DNA of 59,515 nucleotides from Nitrospinota bacterium (GTDB lineage: Bacteria > Nitrospinota_A > JADGAW01), in NCBI GenBank assembly GCA_015231815.1, contig JADGAW010000001.1:1-59515 (forward strand), written 5' to 3'. This document shows positions 51,125-59,515 of the stretch, piece after piece. The notes beneath the pieces are model-generated. The model saw nothing but the letters and a program-made list of their open reading frames with translations, had not been told where the DNA came from and made no database searches. The first letter of the stretch is position 1; every line of letters starts with the position of its first letter. The position numbers and the translations under genes were made by a program.

Positions 51125-52334
51125 TTGTTCCGCCAAACCCAAAGGAATTTGATAGAACAACATCTACATCCTTCTTCCTTGCTGTGTGGGGAATATAATC
51201 TAAATCACATTCCGGATCTGGATTATCAAGGTTGATGGTAGGAGGTAAAACTCCCTCCGTCATTGCCTTAATGGAGAAGACCGCTTCCACTCCACCGGCA
51301 GCCCCAAGAAGGTGCCCTATCATTGATTTTGTGGAGGAAATTGCTAAGTTTTTGCAATGTTCCTTAAAGACTTTTTTAATAGCAGTTGTTTCAACAACAT
51401 CTCCACCAGGAGTTGATGTTCCATGAGCATTTACATAACCTATTTCCTCAGGTTTAATACCCTGATCATTAAGGCACATTTCCATACATCTTTTTGCTCC
51501 GGTTCCTTCCATATCCGGAGAAGTTATGTGATAGGCATCTCCCGAAAGCCCATAGCCTGCAACTTGAGCATAAATTGTTGCATTTCTTGCTTTTGCATGT
51601 TCTTCTGACTCCAGAAGGAGAAGTCCTGCTCCTTCACCCATAATAAAACCATCTCTATCCTTATCAAAAGGTCTGCTGGCTTTTTCCGGTTCATCATTTC
51701 GTGTAGAAAGTGCTTTTGCAGCACCAAACCCACCTACAGCAAGGGGAGAAATTACCGATTCTGTTCCTCCAGCAACCATTAAATCAGCATCACCTCTTTC
51801 AATTATCTTATAAGCATCACCAATTGAATGTGTTCCCGTTGCACAAGCAGTAACAACACAGGAGTTGGGCCCTTTGAGTCCGTAACGAATAGAAACCTGT
51901 CCAGATGCCAGATTTGCAATAAGCATGGGAATAAAAAAAGGCGTTATTTTCTTTGGTCCTTTTTCCAAGAGAACAGAGTGATATCTTTCAATTGCCGGGA
52001 GTCCGCCAATACCAGAGCCAATCATTACCCCAAACTTTTCTAACTCAAGGGAATCAAGGTCTATCTTGGCATGTTTAAATAGTTCATCCGTTGCAGCCAG
52101 TGCAAATTGGATGAACCTATCCATTTTTTTAATTTCTTTTTTATCAATGAAGTTTTCTGCTTCAAACCCCCTTACCTGTGAAGCTATCCTACAGGGAAAT
52201 TCTGTAGTGTCAAAAGAGTCTATTTCCGAAACTCCGGATTTACCTGCAAGAAGGTTTTTCCATGTTGTATCTAAATCAAGCCCTAGAGAGGTAATTGCAG
52301 AGAGTCCGGTTACGACTACTTTTCTTTTTTCCAT
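51099..52334 (-). CDS. fabF: 3-oxoacyl-ACP synthase II
   Basis: Chain-elongating condensing enzyme, 411 residues from the ATG at 52334 (MEKRKVVVTG); an upstream TTG at 52349 is less likely. Catalytic triad Cys-His-His visible: C164 (VVTACATGTHS), H304 (NAHGTSTPGGD) and H341 (STKSMIGHLLGAAGG). 18 bases after acpP. KASII rather than KASI by its C-H-H context and position. Confidence 0.96.
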   Translation of the reverse strand: MEKRKVVVTGLSAITSLGLDLDTTWKNLLAGKSGVSEIDSFDTTEFPCRIASQVRGFEAENFIDKKEIKKMDRFIQFALAATDELFKHAKIDLDSLELEKFGVMIGSGIGGLPAIERYHSVLLEKGPKKITPFFIPMLIANLASGQVSIRYGLKGPNSCVVTACATGTHSIGDAYKIIERGDADLMVAGGTESVISPLAVGGFGAAKALSTRNDEPEKASRPFDKDRDGFIMGEGAGLLLLESEEHAKARNATIYAQVAGYGLSGDAYHITSPDMEGTGAKRCMEMCLNDQGIKPEEIGYVNAHGTSTPGGDVVETTAIKKVFKEHCKNLAISSTKSMIGHLLGAAGGVEAVFSIKAMTEGVLPPTINLDNPDPECDLDYIPHTARKKDVDVVLSNSFGFGGTNASVAFRK

Positions 52335-52352
52335 AGATTTATTGAGCAATAA

Positions 52353-52586
52353 TTATCCCTGAGCTTTTTGGATGTAATCAATTGCATCTTTAACGGTCTT
52401 GATGTTTTCTGCATCTTCGTCAGGAATTTCAATATCAAATTTTTCTTCAAAAGCCATAACAAGCTCAACAGTATCAAGGGAATCTGCACCTAAATCATCC
52501 ATAAAGGAAGAATTTTCCTTAACATCGGCTTCATCAACACCAAGCTGTTCAACAATGATTTCTTTAACATCTTCAGCGATACTCAT
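52353..52586 (-). CDS. acpP: Acyl carrier protein
   Basis: 77 residues; the 4'-phosphopantetheine attachment serine is S36 in LGADSLDTVE. Acidic four-helix protein that carries growing acyl chains. A good ribosome site (AGAGGAG) precedes the ATG. Lies between fabG (93 bases upstream) and fabF in the fab cluster. Confidence 0.97.
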   Translation of the reverse strand: MSIAEDVKEIIVEQLGVDEADVKENSSFMDDLGADSLDTVELVMAFEEKFDIEIPDEDAENIKTVKDAIDYIQKAQG

Positions 52587-52679
52587 AAGATTTACTCCTC
52601 TACAAAAAAGATTAATATTATCAATACAAATAATTAAAACATTTTATTACGAAACTCTCGTATCTTTTTATTTTTTTCA

Positions 52680-53420
52680 TCAGTTCATATACATTCCACC
52701 ATTTACATTTATGGTTTCCCCAGTAATATATTCTGATAAATCACTTGCAAGAAAAATGACCGTATCAGCAATATTCTGTACAGAACCCAGTTTTTGCATG
52801 GGAATGAGGGTGGTTAATTTTTCTCGTGCTTCTTCTGTTAAACCTCCTGTCATATCGGTAATAATATAGCCCGGAGCAACACAGTTTGCCCTGACATTTC
52901 TTGATGCAAGTTCTTTGGCTACTGAACGGGTAAAACCCTGAATTCCCGCCTTTGTTGCTGCATAGTTTGACTGTCCGGGGTTTCCTGTTAAACCAACAAC
53001 TGAGGTAATATTAATAATTGACCCCGTTCTTTTTTTCATCATTCCTTTAGCAATAAGTTTTGTTAAAAGGAAAACAGCTTTGAGGTTTACATTTATGACA
53101 TCATCCCATTCTTCCTCACTCATTCTAACGAGAAGGTTATCTTTCGTTATTCCTGCATTATTTACCAGAACATCAACTTGCCCAACTTCATTGTTAATTG
53201 CTTTAACAAATTCATTTATTGAATCAGTCGAAGTTAGATTACATTGATATGCAGATAAAGAGCCCCCTTTTTCTTCCACAAGTTTTTTCGTAGTATCTGG
53301 CGGAGTAGAATTATAGTTGGTAATAACATGTGCTCCTGCTTCTGCAAGTTTCAGTACAATTCCTTGCCCAATTCCTCTTGAGCCACCAGTAACAACTGCC
53401 GTTTTTCCAGATAAATTCAT
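52680..53420 (-). CDS. fabG: 3-oxoacyl-ACP reductase
   Basis: NADPH-dependent short-chain dehydrogenase, 246 residues. Cofactor loop GGSRGIGQG (12-20), NNAG (87-90), catalytic S140, Y153 and K157 (NITSVVGL ... SNYAATKAG), and the C-terminal YITGETINVNGGMYMN typical of FabG. Follows fabD by 41 bases on the same strand. Confidence 0.97.
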   Translation of the reverse strand: MNLSGKTAVVTGGSRGIGQGIVLKLAEAGAHVITNYNSTPPDTTKKLVEEKGGSLSAYQCNLTSTDSINEFVKAINNEVGQVDVLVNNAGITKDNLLVRMSEEEWDDVINVNLKAVFLLTKLIAKGMMKKRTGSIINITSVVGLTGNPGQSNYAATKAGIQGFTRSVAKELASRNVRANCVAPGYIITDMTGGLTEEAREKLTTLIPMQKLGSVQNIADTVIFLASDLSEYITGETINVNGGMYMN

Positions 53421-53461
53421 GCTTGGGATAACGTATGATACATTTGATAAAAAGTTGCCGG

Positions 53462-54391
53462 CTATTTTATCATCTCCTGAAGTTTATTGATACTATTTGT
53501 ATCCGAGACTGGAATGATTTTCATGTCTCTGCATATCTTTCTTCCCAGACCCATAAGAACCTTTCCAGGACCAATTTCGAGGGCAAAGTCATGGTCAATC
53601 TTAGCGAGGGTTTCGATGGTTTCAACCCAGCGTACAGAGCCGGTTACCTGTTCGACAAGTTTAAGCTTATATTCTTCTCCTCTGTCGGAAGCTTTAACAT
53701 CAACATTACGATAAACAGGAAATTTGGGGTCATTAAAGGTAATATCTTTCAAGTAAGTATTCATGTTTTCTGCTGCAGGTTTGATAAGTGGAGAATGAAA
53801 AGGAGCACTTACCGGAAGTTTTACACATCTTTTTGCTCCAGCTTCTTCACATAAAGCAATGACCTCGTCAAGTTCCTTCATTTTTCCGGTAACAACTGTT
53901 TGGTCAGGCGAGTTGTAGTTTGCAACGCTAACATGACCTTTTATACTTTCAGAGTTACATATTTCCTCAATTTTTTCCGGAGAAAGGTTTAATATTGCCG
54001 CCATTCCTCCAACACCCTCCGGAACTGCTTCCTGCATAAAACGCCCTCTGTTACGAACAGCCCCAACTGCATCTTCAAAGCTTAATGATTCTGCTGCAGT
54101 TAATGCTGAATACTCACCAAGACTATGTCCTGCGGCAGCAACAACCTCAAACCCAAAACCCTTAATAATTTCCCAAACTGCTATTGAATGGGTCAAAATA
54201 GCTGGTTGAGTATTTTCCGTCAAATTAAGTCTGTCTCCCCCTTCAAAGCTCAGAGCTGAAACAGAGTCACCTAGCTTTTCATCTGCTAAATCATATATTT
54301 TTTTTGCTTCAGGGAAGTTTTCGTAAATATCTTTTCCCATGCCCTCAAATTGGGAACCCTGACCGGGAAACAGGAGAATTGCTTTTTTCAT
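53462..54391 (-). CDS. fabD: Malonyl-CoA:ACP transacylase
   Basis: Loads malonyl units onto ACP, 309 residues. FPGQGSQ (8-14), nucleophile S90 in GHSLGEYSA, and the ferredoxin-like small subdomain followed by VSAPFHSPLIKP with the catalytic histidine. First gene of the visible fabD-fabG-acpP-fabF-rnc series; fabH and plsX, often upstream, are absent here. Confidence 0.97.
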   Translation of the reverse strand: MKKAILLFPGQGSQFEGMGKDIYENFPEAKKIYDLADEKLGDSVSALSFEGGDRLNLTENTQPAILTHSIAVWEIIKGFGFEVVAAAGHSLGEYSALTAAESLSFEDAVGAVRNRGRFMQEAVPEGVGGMAAILNLSPEKIEEICNSESIKGHVSVANYNSPDQTVVTGKMKELDEVIALCEEAGAKRCVKLPVSAPFHSPLIKPAAENMNTYLKDITFNDPKFPVYRNVDVKASDRGEEYKLKLVEQVTGSVRWVETIETLAKIDHDFALEIGPGKVLMGLGRKICRDMKIIPVSDTNSINKLQEMIK

Positions 54392-54475
54392 TTATATATT
54401 AGAATAAGTTAACAGTTCAATTACTAGAGTTTTCCTTTCTGTAGCGGGTAATAATATAAGGAAAAACCGTTGTGC

Positions 54476-54507
54476 ATTATACATTTTTGTACAGGTTTTT
54501 TTACCAA
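54476..54507 (-). promoter_or_regulatory. Possible promoter of the fab cluster
   Basis: On the minus strand a perfect TATAAT (54476-54481) lies about 85 bases before the fabD ATG, with TTGGTA (54502-54507) as a possible -35. The 20-base spacer is longer than the ideal 17, so this is a weak call. Confidence 0.25.
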
Positions 54508-54575
54508 TTTTAGGTTTTTCTTTTACTTTTGGAAAGGCTCCTTTGCTCCTATTATCGATACGAAGACTTTGTCAT

Positions 54576-57500
54576 TTATTTTCCCGATTCCGACTTACTG
54601 CTCTCTTTTATAATTGTTTCAAATGTGTTGAGAGATTTCTTTCCAAGCTCCTTTTCTGAAACTATCTTTGTGTTAATTTTATTAAGGTTTCCTTTAATTT
54701 CGTAGTATCTAACAATTCCAGCGAGCATTTTTCCCACCAATGGAATTTCTTCAAGAGTGGCAAAGGGATAGGCAGCAAGTCTAAAATCCAAGTTCTTTGG
54801 TTTAATTTTAAAGTTACCTGTTGCTGCAATTGATATATCAGAGCCTTTTATTAAGAGCTGTTTAACGTTGAGGTCATCATTGAATAAGACAGACTTCCCT
54901 CCGATACTATAAAATTCCCAACCGGGAGGGTTTTCTCCTGACGGAACTTTGCCTTCTTTATAGTTTATTTTTTTAAACCATTTTTTCAGGTCAACATCTC
55001 CATCTTTAAAACTAAAGGTAATTTCACCGGTAGCATTATCGTATAAATCTTTATAGTTAACTTTTGATGAGGTATAAAGTCTAATAAATGCTTTTCCATT
55101 GTTAAAGAAATCCAGATCCGGTACAAAGGCTTTAACGACTTTTAAATCTAAGTTAAGCACAGCAGCCTGCATTGAAATATCCTTTTCGCCAAAGGTGTTG
55201 TACATACCCTTTACTAGAACCTTTCCATCTTCGTATTGTGTAGAAATATTGTTGAGCCCTAAAATACCACTTTGAGCAACAAAGTTTGAGTTAAAGTTCG
55301 TAAATTCCAAATTGTTATATTTAAGTTTTCCGGCATTTAAAATAACCCCGTATTGGCTGACATCACAATACATACAATTAGGAGAAGTTTTTTCCGGAAC
55401 AAAGACCTTATTTTCGGGCTTTTTAATCTGGGAAATTTTCTTTTTATACCAATTCTTATAAACATTTATTCCAAAAATTTTGTCGAAATCAATCGCATCG
55501 GTGTTAAGAGTAATAGCCAGAGTATGTTCATTAAACCCTTTTCCCTTAATTTGAATAGCTGACTTGTTAAAGTGAACAACCTCGTTATTTGCTTTTCCAC
55601 GGAATGGAAAAAGTTCACAGTTTTCTCCTTTACAGCTAACCTCAACTACAGGTACCATGAAAAAATTGTCGCCATATTTAAATGTCAGTGAATTTATGAG
55701 TGAGTTTCCCGTTATTTGTAACTTGTTGCCAAAGTTTTTCAGATTAACAACTCCTTTAAATTTACCCTTTATGAGAAATTTATTGTCACTGGTGAAATCT
55801 AGAAGCTTAAGGAGGTTTTCAAACTTTGCCTCTGATGAAGAAATATTGATATCGAAAAAACCTTTATCAAAAAATTCACTGTTTACCAGAGTATAGGTAT
55901 CTTGGGCGAATTTTATTGTGCACTCATTAATTTTGAAATAAATTTTATCTGGATTGTTCGGGTAAAACCCTTTTAGGTCAATAATAAGCCTTTCATTTTT
56001 TGACTTATGAATATCCTTCCAAAACGTGAAGTCAGAAGGAGTAAAGTCATATTTCAAATCAATATAGGAATTTTCCTTTCTTTCCTTTAATTTAAAGAAA
56101 AACAATGCGTTTCCCGTTTGACTGGAAATATTAAAACGTTTTAATGATTTGGAAAAGAGCTTAAAGTCATCATCATACTTATCCATATTGATTGAAGCCT
56201 TACCTGAAATATCATAGAGTCCCTGACCTGTATTATCGAAGTGAACATAAGATGTATCAAAGGAATATTTATTACCATTGCACAAATAGTTGAGGTTCGT
56301 CATGATAATTTTCTTTGGTGTCAAATGAATGTTGCCGGTCATTTTTTTCCAAAGGTTACCGTTATCGCTGTCTAAAAGGGCAATATTATTAAAGGAAATA
56401 TTTAAGTTGATATTTTCTGGTCTATCAATATAACCCTTAACCGTTCCTTTGAGATTTGCTTTACCTGTAATGCCATAAAAGCCTTTCAAACCAAAGGTTG
56501 TGAAAAAGTTTTCACCGCTTATTTCCTCAAACCCCTTCTGAAAAGCACCACTATCCACTCCTCCATTTATTTCTACCCGAGCAAAGTCCTTACCTCTTAT
56601 TTTATTTAATGAACCTGAAACAAAAAGTTTGTTATTAAAACTATCTAAAAACTCCAGATTATTAAATGAGATACTTTTGTAGCTTTTAAGAGAATGGTCA
56701 AGAACAACGGATGTTTCTCCATTAACCAATAGTGCATTGTTTTTCCCCGTAATATCATCAACATAACTATTCTGAAACTTGTTAATAGTAACTTTTCCCG
56801 TCAAATATGAGCTTTTATCATTTTTATTCATGTCAAAAAGAACTTCCCCCTGCATTTTGTTACCTTCCTGCTTAATATTTTCCCAGTTATTTTTAACTCC
56901 AATGACTTCAGCAACGTCAAGTTTGCCCTTAAGTTTATTTACCTTAGCAGTAAAAAAGTCACCTTTTTTCGCCAAAGTTAAAGAGAGCTTATTAATAAAC
57001 GAATTCTTGTACTTCACGTTCACATCTGTTATTTTTCCTGCAATATTGATTGATTGGTTTTTCTGTACGAGGTGAATTTTTCCCTTAGCTCCTTTATAGT
57101 CAAATGGAGCTTCTAATCCTGTTATAAAAGCCTTTCCCTCCTTTAATTCAAACTGTGAATCCAGAGTATAAACCTTATTTCTAGTATCCGCAGTGAACTG
57201 AACAGGTATTTCAACCTTATTTTCAAAAACTATGGACTTATTGCTTTTAATATTTAGCTTTTTGAGAGCCGCCTCAAGCAGAACTAAGTCTAAATCACCA
57301 CTCCCTGTTTCCGTTTCAATATCAAACTTTGCTTTCTTGAGAGTCAAAGTGTTTTTCCCGTCAAGAATAACTCCTTCAGAAACATCTAAGTTCCTGCCAT
57401 CAAATGAAAAGTTCAGCATATCAACCATATAGTTTTCATTTTTGTCGATAGAAAGCATTGTGTTTTTTAACTCACCATCTACCCCTTTAAAATTAGTTTT

Positions 57501-58760
57501 TAACTGTTCAGCGATACTTTGAATATCAAGGTTGTATAGTTCTCCAAAGGGAATATTGGGTTTAGCGAAAAAGGACTTTAACTCCTTGACCCGTATTGTT
57601 CCGTCTTTCAGGTTTTTAAACTTTTTAGCTAAATCTGTTGAAAGTGTACTAACGGTTTTTCCCTTATTGAGATCATTAATTGCTATGTTTTCCGTTGCCA
57701 AAGTAAGGACAACCTTGTCCTGATAGCTAAAGTTTACTTCACCACCAAGCGTTAAAGGCAATTCTTCGAAAACCAATGAGCCCTTTTTTAAATATAATTT
57801 CTTCCCATCAATGACTCCAGCAAAGTTAGGAGAGCTTAACGTTTTGCCTTTATGGTTTATTAACTGAAAGTTTGCCTTGAAGGTTGATTGTCCTTTTCCT
57901 GCAGAGATGAATTTTCCTGAAATAATATTTGTTTTAAGATTTGATTTCTCGAAGGTAAAGAACTCCACGAGCTTCTTTAAGGGAAATTCATTAAATTTGA
58001 CAAAAAAAGATGAAAACCTGTTTTCAACAATTTTTTCAACGGTGCAGTTAGCAGGAAAATTACGGATAAAAATTTCCTGAAAGGTTGATGGTTTGATATT
58101 CTCTATTTTTTGGTTGAACTCAATATTATTTCGTACTTTATCAATATCAAAAATTTTTCCTGCAGCTGAAACATTTGCTGTCTTAAAGTATTCGGAAAGA
58201 GCCATCTCAAAGTTCTCAAGATAAAAAGGCAACTCACCACTTTTTTTCTCCGTAACCTTTACTGCTTTACCAGAAATATTTCTAATTGACAGGTCGTGAA
58301 TATCTGTGACAAAAGAAAAACCGTTAACCTCCAACAATTTTTTGTTTAAAGACTGAATTCCTTCCTGCAACAGTTTAAAAAACAATATTTGTTCATCAAG
58401 CTTAAGCTTAATGTTTGCATTACTTATTTTCACTTTATCAATTACGATGCTTTTTTTAAGCAAAGAGAGGGTGTCAAAAGAGAGGGTAATTCGTTCCAAG
58501 TCGAGTTTTTCTGATTTTGTTTCAAGACTAAAACCTTTAATTTCAAGTCCTAGTCCACTCCACGTTACCCATTTAATATCTTTTATATCAACCTTTACCC
58601 CAATGGATTTTTCTAAATTTTCCTTAACAACCGAAACATATCGATAAGGATTTACAAGGTGGTTTAAGGCAATTTTTGTGGAATAAACTGTTGCAGAAAA
58701 AAACAGGAAAACCCCACATAGAACAAGAATACGATAATAGTTTGCTTTGTCAGATTTCAT
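54576..58760 (-). CDS. Large AsmA-like envelope protein
   Basis: 1,394 residues. One N-terminal transmembrane helix (about 11-29), then a long periplasmic beta-rich region with repeated 'ISGKASI / LNLKG / FNGKAFI' patterns, characteristic of the AsmA/YhdP/TamB group of bridge-like proteins thought to carry phospholipid between membranes. The C-terminus (GNFKIKPKNLDFRLAAYPFA; EIPLVGKMLAGIVRYYEIKG) matches the AsmA-like C-terminal region. A CxxC pair is at C1129/C1132 (NCMYCD). Closest to the YhdP type by size. Single-gene unit, between fabD and a heptosyltransferase. Confidence 0.82.
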   Translation of the reverse strand: MKSDKANYYRILVLCGVFLFFSATVYSTKIALNHLVNPYRYVSVVKENLEKSIGVKVDIKDIKWVTWSGLGLEIKGFSLETKSEKLDLERITLSFDTLSLLKKSIVIDKVKISNANIKLKLDEQILFFKLLQEGIQSLNKKLLEVNGFSFVTDIHDLSIRNISGKAVKVTEKKSGELPFYLENFEMALSEYFKTANVSAAGKIFDIDKVRNNIEFNQKIENIKPSTFQEIFIRNFPANCTVEKIVENRFSSFFVKFNEFPLKKLVEFFTFEKSNLKTNIISGKFISAGKGQSTFKANFQLINHKGKTLSSPNFAGVIDGKKLYLKKGSLVFEELPLTLGGEVNFSYQDKVVLTLATENIAINDLNKGKTVSTLSTDLAKKFKNLKDGTIRVKELKSFFAKPNIPFGELYNLDIQSIAEQLKTNFKGVDGELKNTMLSIDKNENYMVDMLNFSFDGRNLDVSEGVILDGKNTLTLKKAKFDIETETGSGDLDLVLLEAALKKLNIKSNKSIVFENKVEIPVQFTADTRNKVYTLDSQFELKEGKAFITGLEAPFDYKGAKGKIHLVQKNQSINIAGKITDVNVKYKNSFINKLSLTLAKKGDFFTAKVNKLKGKLDVAEVIGVKNNWENIKQEGNKMQGEVLFDMNKNDKSSYLTGKVTINKFQNSYVDDITGKNNALLVNGETSVVLDHSLKSYKSISFNNLEFLDSFNNKLFVSGSLNKIRGKDFARVEINGGVDSGAFQKGFEEISGENFFTTFGLKGFYGITGKANLKGTVKGYIDRPENINLNISFNNIALLDSDNGNLWKKMTGNIHLTPKKIIMTNLNYLCNGNKYSFDTSYVHFDNTGQGLYDISGKASINMDKYDDDFKLFSKSLKRFNISSQTGNALFFFKLKERKENSYIDLKYDFTPSDFTFWKDIHKSKNERLIIDLKGFYPNNPDKIYFKINECTIKFAQDTYTLVNSEFFDKGFFDINISSSEAKFENLLKLLDFTSDNKFLIKGKFKGVVNLKNFGNKLQITGNSLINSLTFKYGDNFFMVPVVEVSCKGENCELFPFRGKANNEVVHFNKSAIQIKGKGFNEHTLAITLNTDAIDFDKIFGINVYKNWYKKKISQIKKPENKVFVPEKTSPNCMYCDVSQYGVILNAGKLKYNNLEFTNFNSNFVAQSGILGLNNISTQYEDGKVLVKGMYNTFGEKDISMQAAVLNLDLKVVKAFVPDLDFFNNGKAFIRLYTSSKVNYKDLYDNATGEITFSFKDGDVDLKKWFKKINYKEGKVPSGENPPGWEFYSIGGKSVLFNDDLNVKQLLIKGSDISIAATGNFKIKPKNLDFRLAAYPFATLEEIPLVGKMLAGIVRYYEIKGNLNKINTKIVSEKELGKKSLNTFETIIKESSKSESGK

Positions 58761-58854
58761 TGAGACTTTATTCTTGAGAAAAATTTAGTACTATTTTAAG
58801 TTTTATTGGAACAATAAGGAAGGATTCTTTTAATCTAAGAGGATAATTAGGGCA

Positions 58855-59515
58855 TTATATTCCTGAACCTAAAATTTTTTCTGATTCCTCTATTACCTCT
58901 TGGGGATGAATACCTGTTAAACAGCGATAATCGGTTTTAATACAATCTGGTTTATTACAGGGGAGACAGTCCAGCTCAACTTTTCTTAAAATAACGCTGT
59001 TTTCACCCTTTTTAATGGATATTTCCGGAGAAGTTGGCCCCATAATAACAATTGAAGGGATATTAAAGGCAGCGGCATAATGTCTTGGACCAGTATCTCC
59101 ACTAATAATAAGGTCGAGGTTTTTAACAAAAGGTTTTAAAACAGCAAGAGAAATAAGTGGAGGGAACCTTATTTCATTATGCATTTTTTCTATTATTTCC
59201 TTAACAATATCTTCTTCTCCAGGGCCATAGATAAAGGTAGTATTGTATCCTGATTCAATGAGGGCATCAGCCGTTTGTGCAAAGTATCGTATTGGCCACC
59301 GACGAGAAGGTCCAAAGGAACTTCCCGGAATAATACCAACCTTTTTTCCACGGGGAGAATTCTCCATTAATTCAAGATATTTTTTTTCATCTTCCTCAGA
59401 AAAAACCAATACCAGAGGAGGGTTTTCCCTGTCACACTCAAACCCCATTTTTGCAAGAAATTCTCTGGTTAAATCACATAAGTAATCTCCAGTATAGCTG
59501 TACTCCTTTTTCCGG
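58855..59515 (-). CDS. LPS heptosyltransferase II-type (GT9), 5' end outside window
   Basis: Glycosyltransferase family 9. The C-terminal nucleotide-sugar-binding half is present: VGIIPGSSFGPSRRWPIRYFA, FIYGPGEEDIV, LIISGDTGPRHYAAAFNIPSIVIMG and the cysteine-rich tail (LDCLPCNKPDCIKTDYRCL) typical of WaaF, which adds the second heptose to the LPS core. The frame is open to the window edge (RKKEYSYTGDYLCDLTREFL before the ATG at 59448), so the gene continues to the right and the ATG is internal. Agrees with gmhA in this window. Confidence 0.92.
   Translation of the reverse strand, partial: RKKEYSYTGDYLCDLTREFLAKMGFECDRENPPLVLVFSEEDEKKYLELMENSPRGKKVGIIPGSSFGPSRRWPIRYFAQTADALIESGYNTTFIYGPGEEDIVKEIIEKMHNEIRFPPLISLAVLKPFVKNLDLIISGDTGPRHYAAAFNIPSIVIMGPTSPEISIKKGENSVILRKVELDCLPCNKPDCIKTDYRCLTGIHPQEVIEESEKILGSGI

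Overview
The window is AT-rich (by eye clearly under 45% GC), densely coding bacterial chromosome carrying about 55 protein genes on both strands. I see no rRNA, tRNA, CRISPR array, prophage or complete insertion sequence. The organism is Gram-negative: there are genes for LPS export (LptF-type permease), LPS core heptose (gmhA, a heptosyltransferase), O-antigen ligase, dTDP-rhamnose and an AsmA-like envelope protein. It is motile and chemotactic (motA, motB, a methyl-accepting protein). hspQ, ygiQ and xseB-ispA fit a proteobacterium or one of the former 'deltaproteobacterial' lineages (Desulfobacterota, Nitrospinota or SAR324-like). The sequence alone does not settle the phylum.

Layout. 1-4.1 kb: purine synthesis (purQ-purL) and panB, minus strand. 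4.2-6.6 kb: topoisomerase IV subunit A, broken by a one-base frameshift. 7.0-9.3 kb: a STAS protein and a membrane-anchored PP2C phosphatase with a heme c motif. 9.3-13.4 kb: periplasmic or envelope proteins (LolA-like, YceI, an oligopeptide-type binding lipoprotein) and an alpha/beta hydrolase. 13.5-14.1 kb: an intergenic region holding a decayed toxin-antitoxin pair. 14.2-18.1 kb: uvrC, a receiver/anti-sigma-kinase protein and lptF. 18.1-20.3 kb: an unusual ATP-grasp/FMN-dehydrogenase fusion. 20.8-26.0 kb: argS, a strongly structured intergenic element, 3-methyladenine glycosylase, gmhA, cinA, a SpoIIAA-like protein and hspQ. 26.1-30.0 kb: an intact vapBC pair, hisB and glucan phosphorylase. 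30.2-33.6 kb: O-antigen ligase, miaA and a DUF2752 protein. 33.6-38.8 kb: bioD-lpd-metH and an unrecognised small protein ending at a clear terminator. 39.0-43.1 kb: pth, glutaredoxin, HIT protein, rfbC, xseB-ispA and a Yip1 protein. 43.2-50.3 kb: a DUF4143 ATPase, ygiQ, motA-motB, folE and a heme-motif chemoreceptor. 50.3-54.4 kb: the fatty-acid cluster fabD-fabG-acpP-fabF followed by rnc. 54.6-59.5 kb: a 1,394-residue AsmA-like protein and a heptosyltransferase cut by the window end.

How genes may work together. The STAS protein, the PP2C phosphatase and the receiver/HATPase protein have the three activities of an Rsb-type partner-switching circuit, although the third is about 7 kb from the other two. 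The phosphatase and the chemoreceptor both carry a periplasmic CxxCH motif, which suggests that redox or gas signals reach both gene regulation and motility. The most unusual items are the ATP-grasp/FMN fusion, a roughly 145-base potential three-way-junction element at 22596-22739, several families of short dispersed intergenic repeats, and a fossil toxin-antitoxin locus about 12.5 kb from an intact one. I did not find a clearly new multi-gene system.
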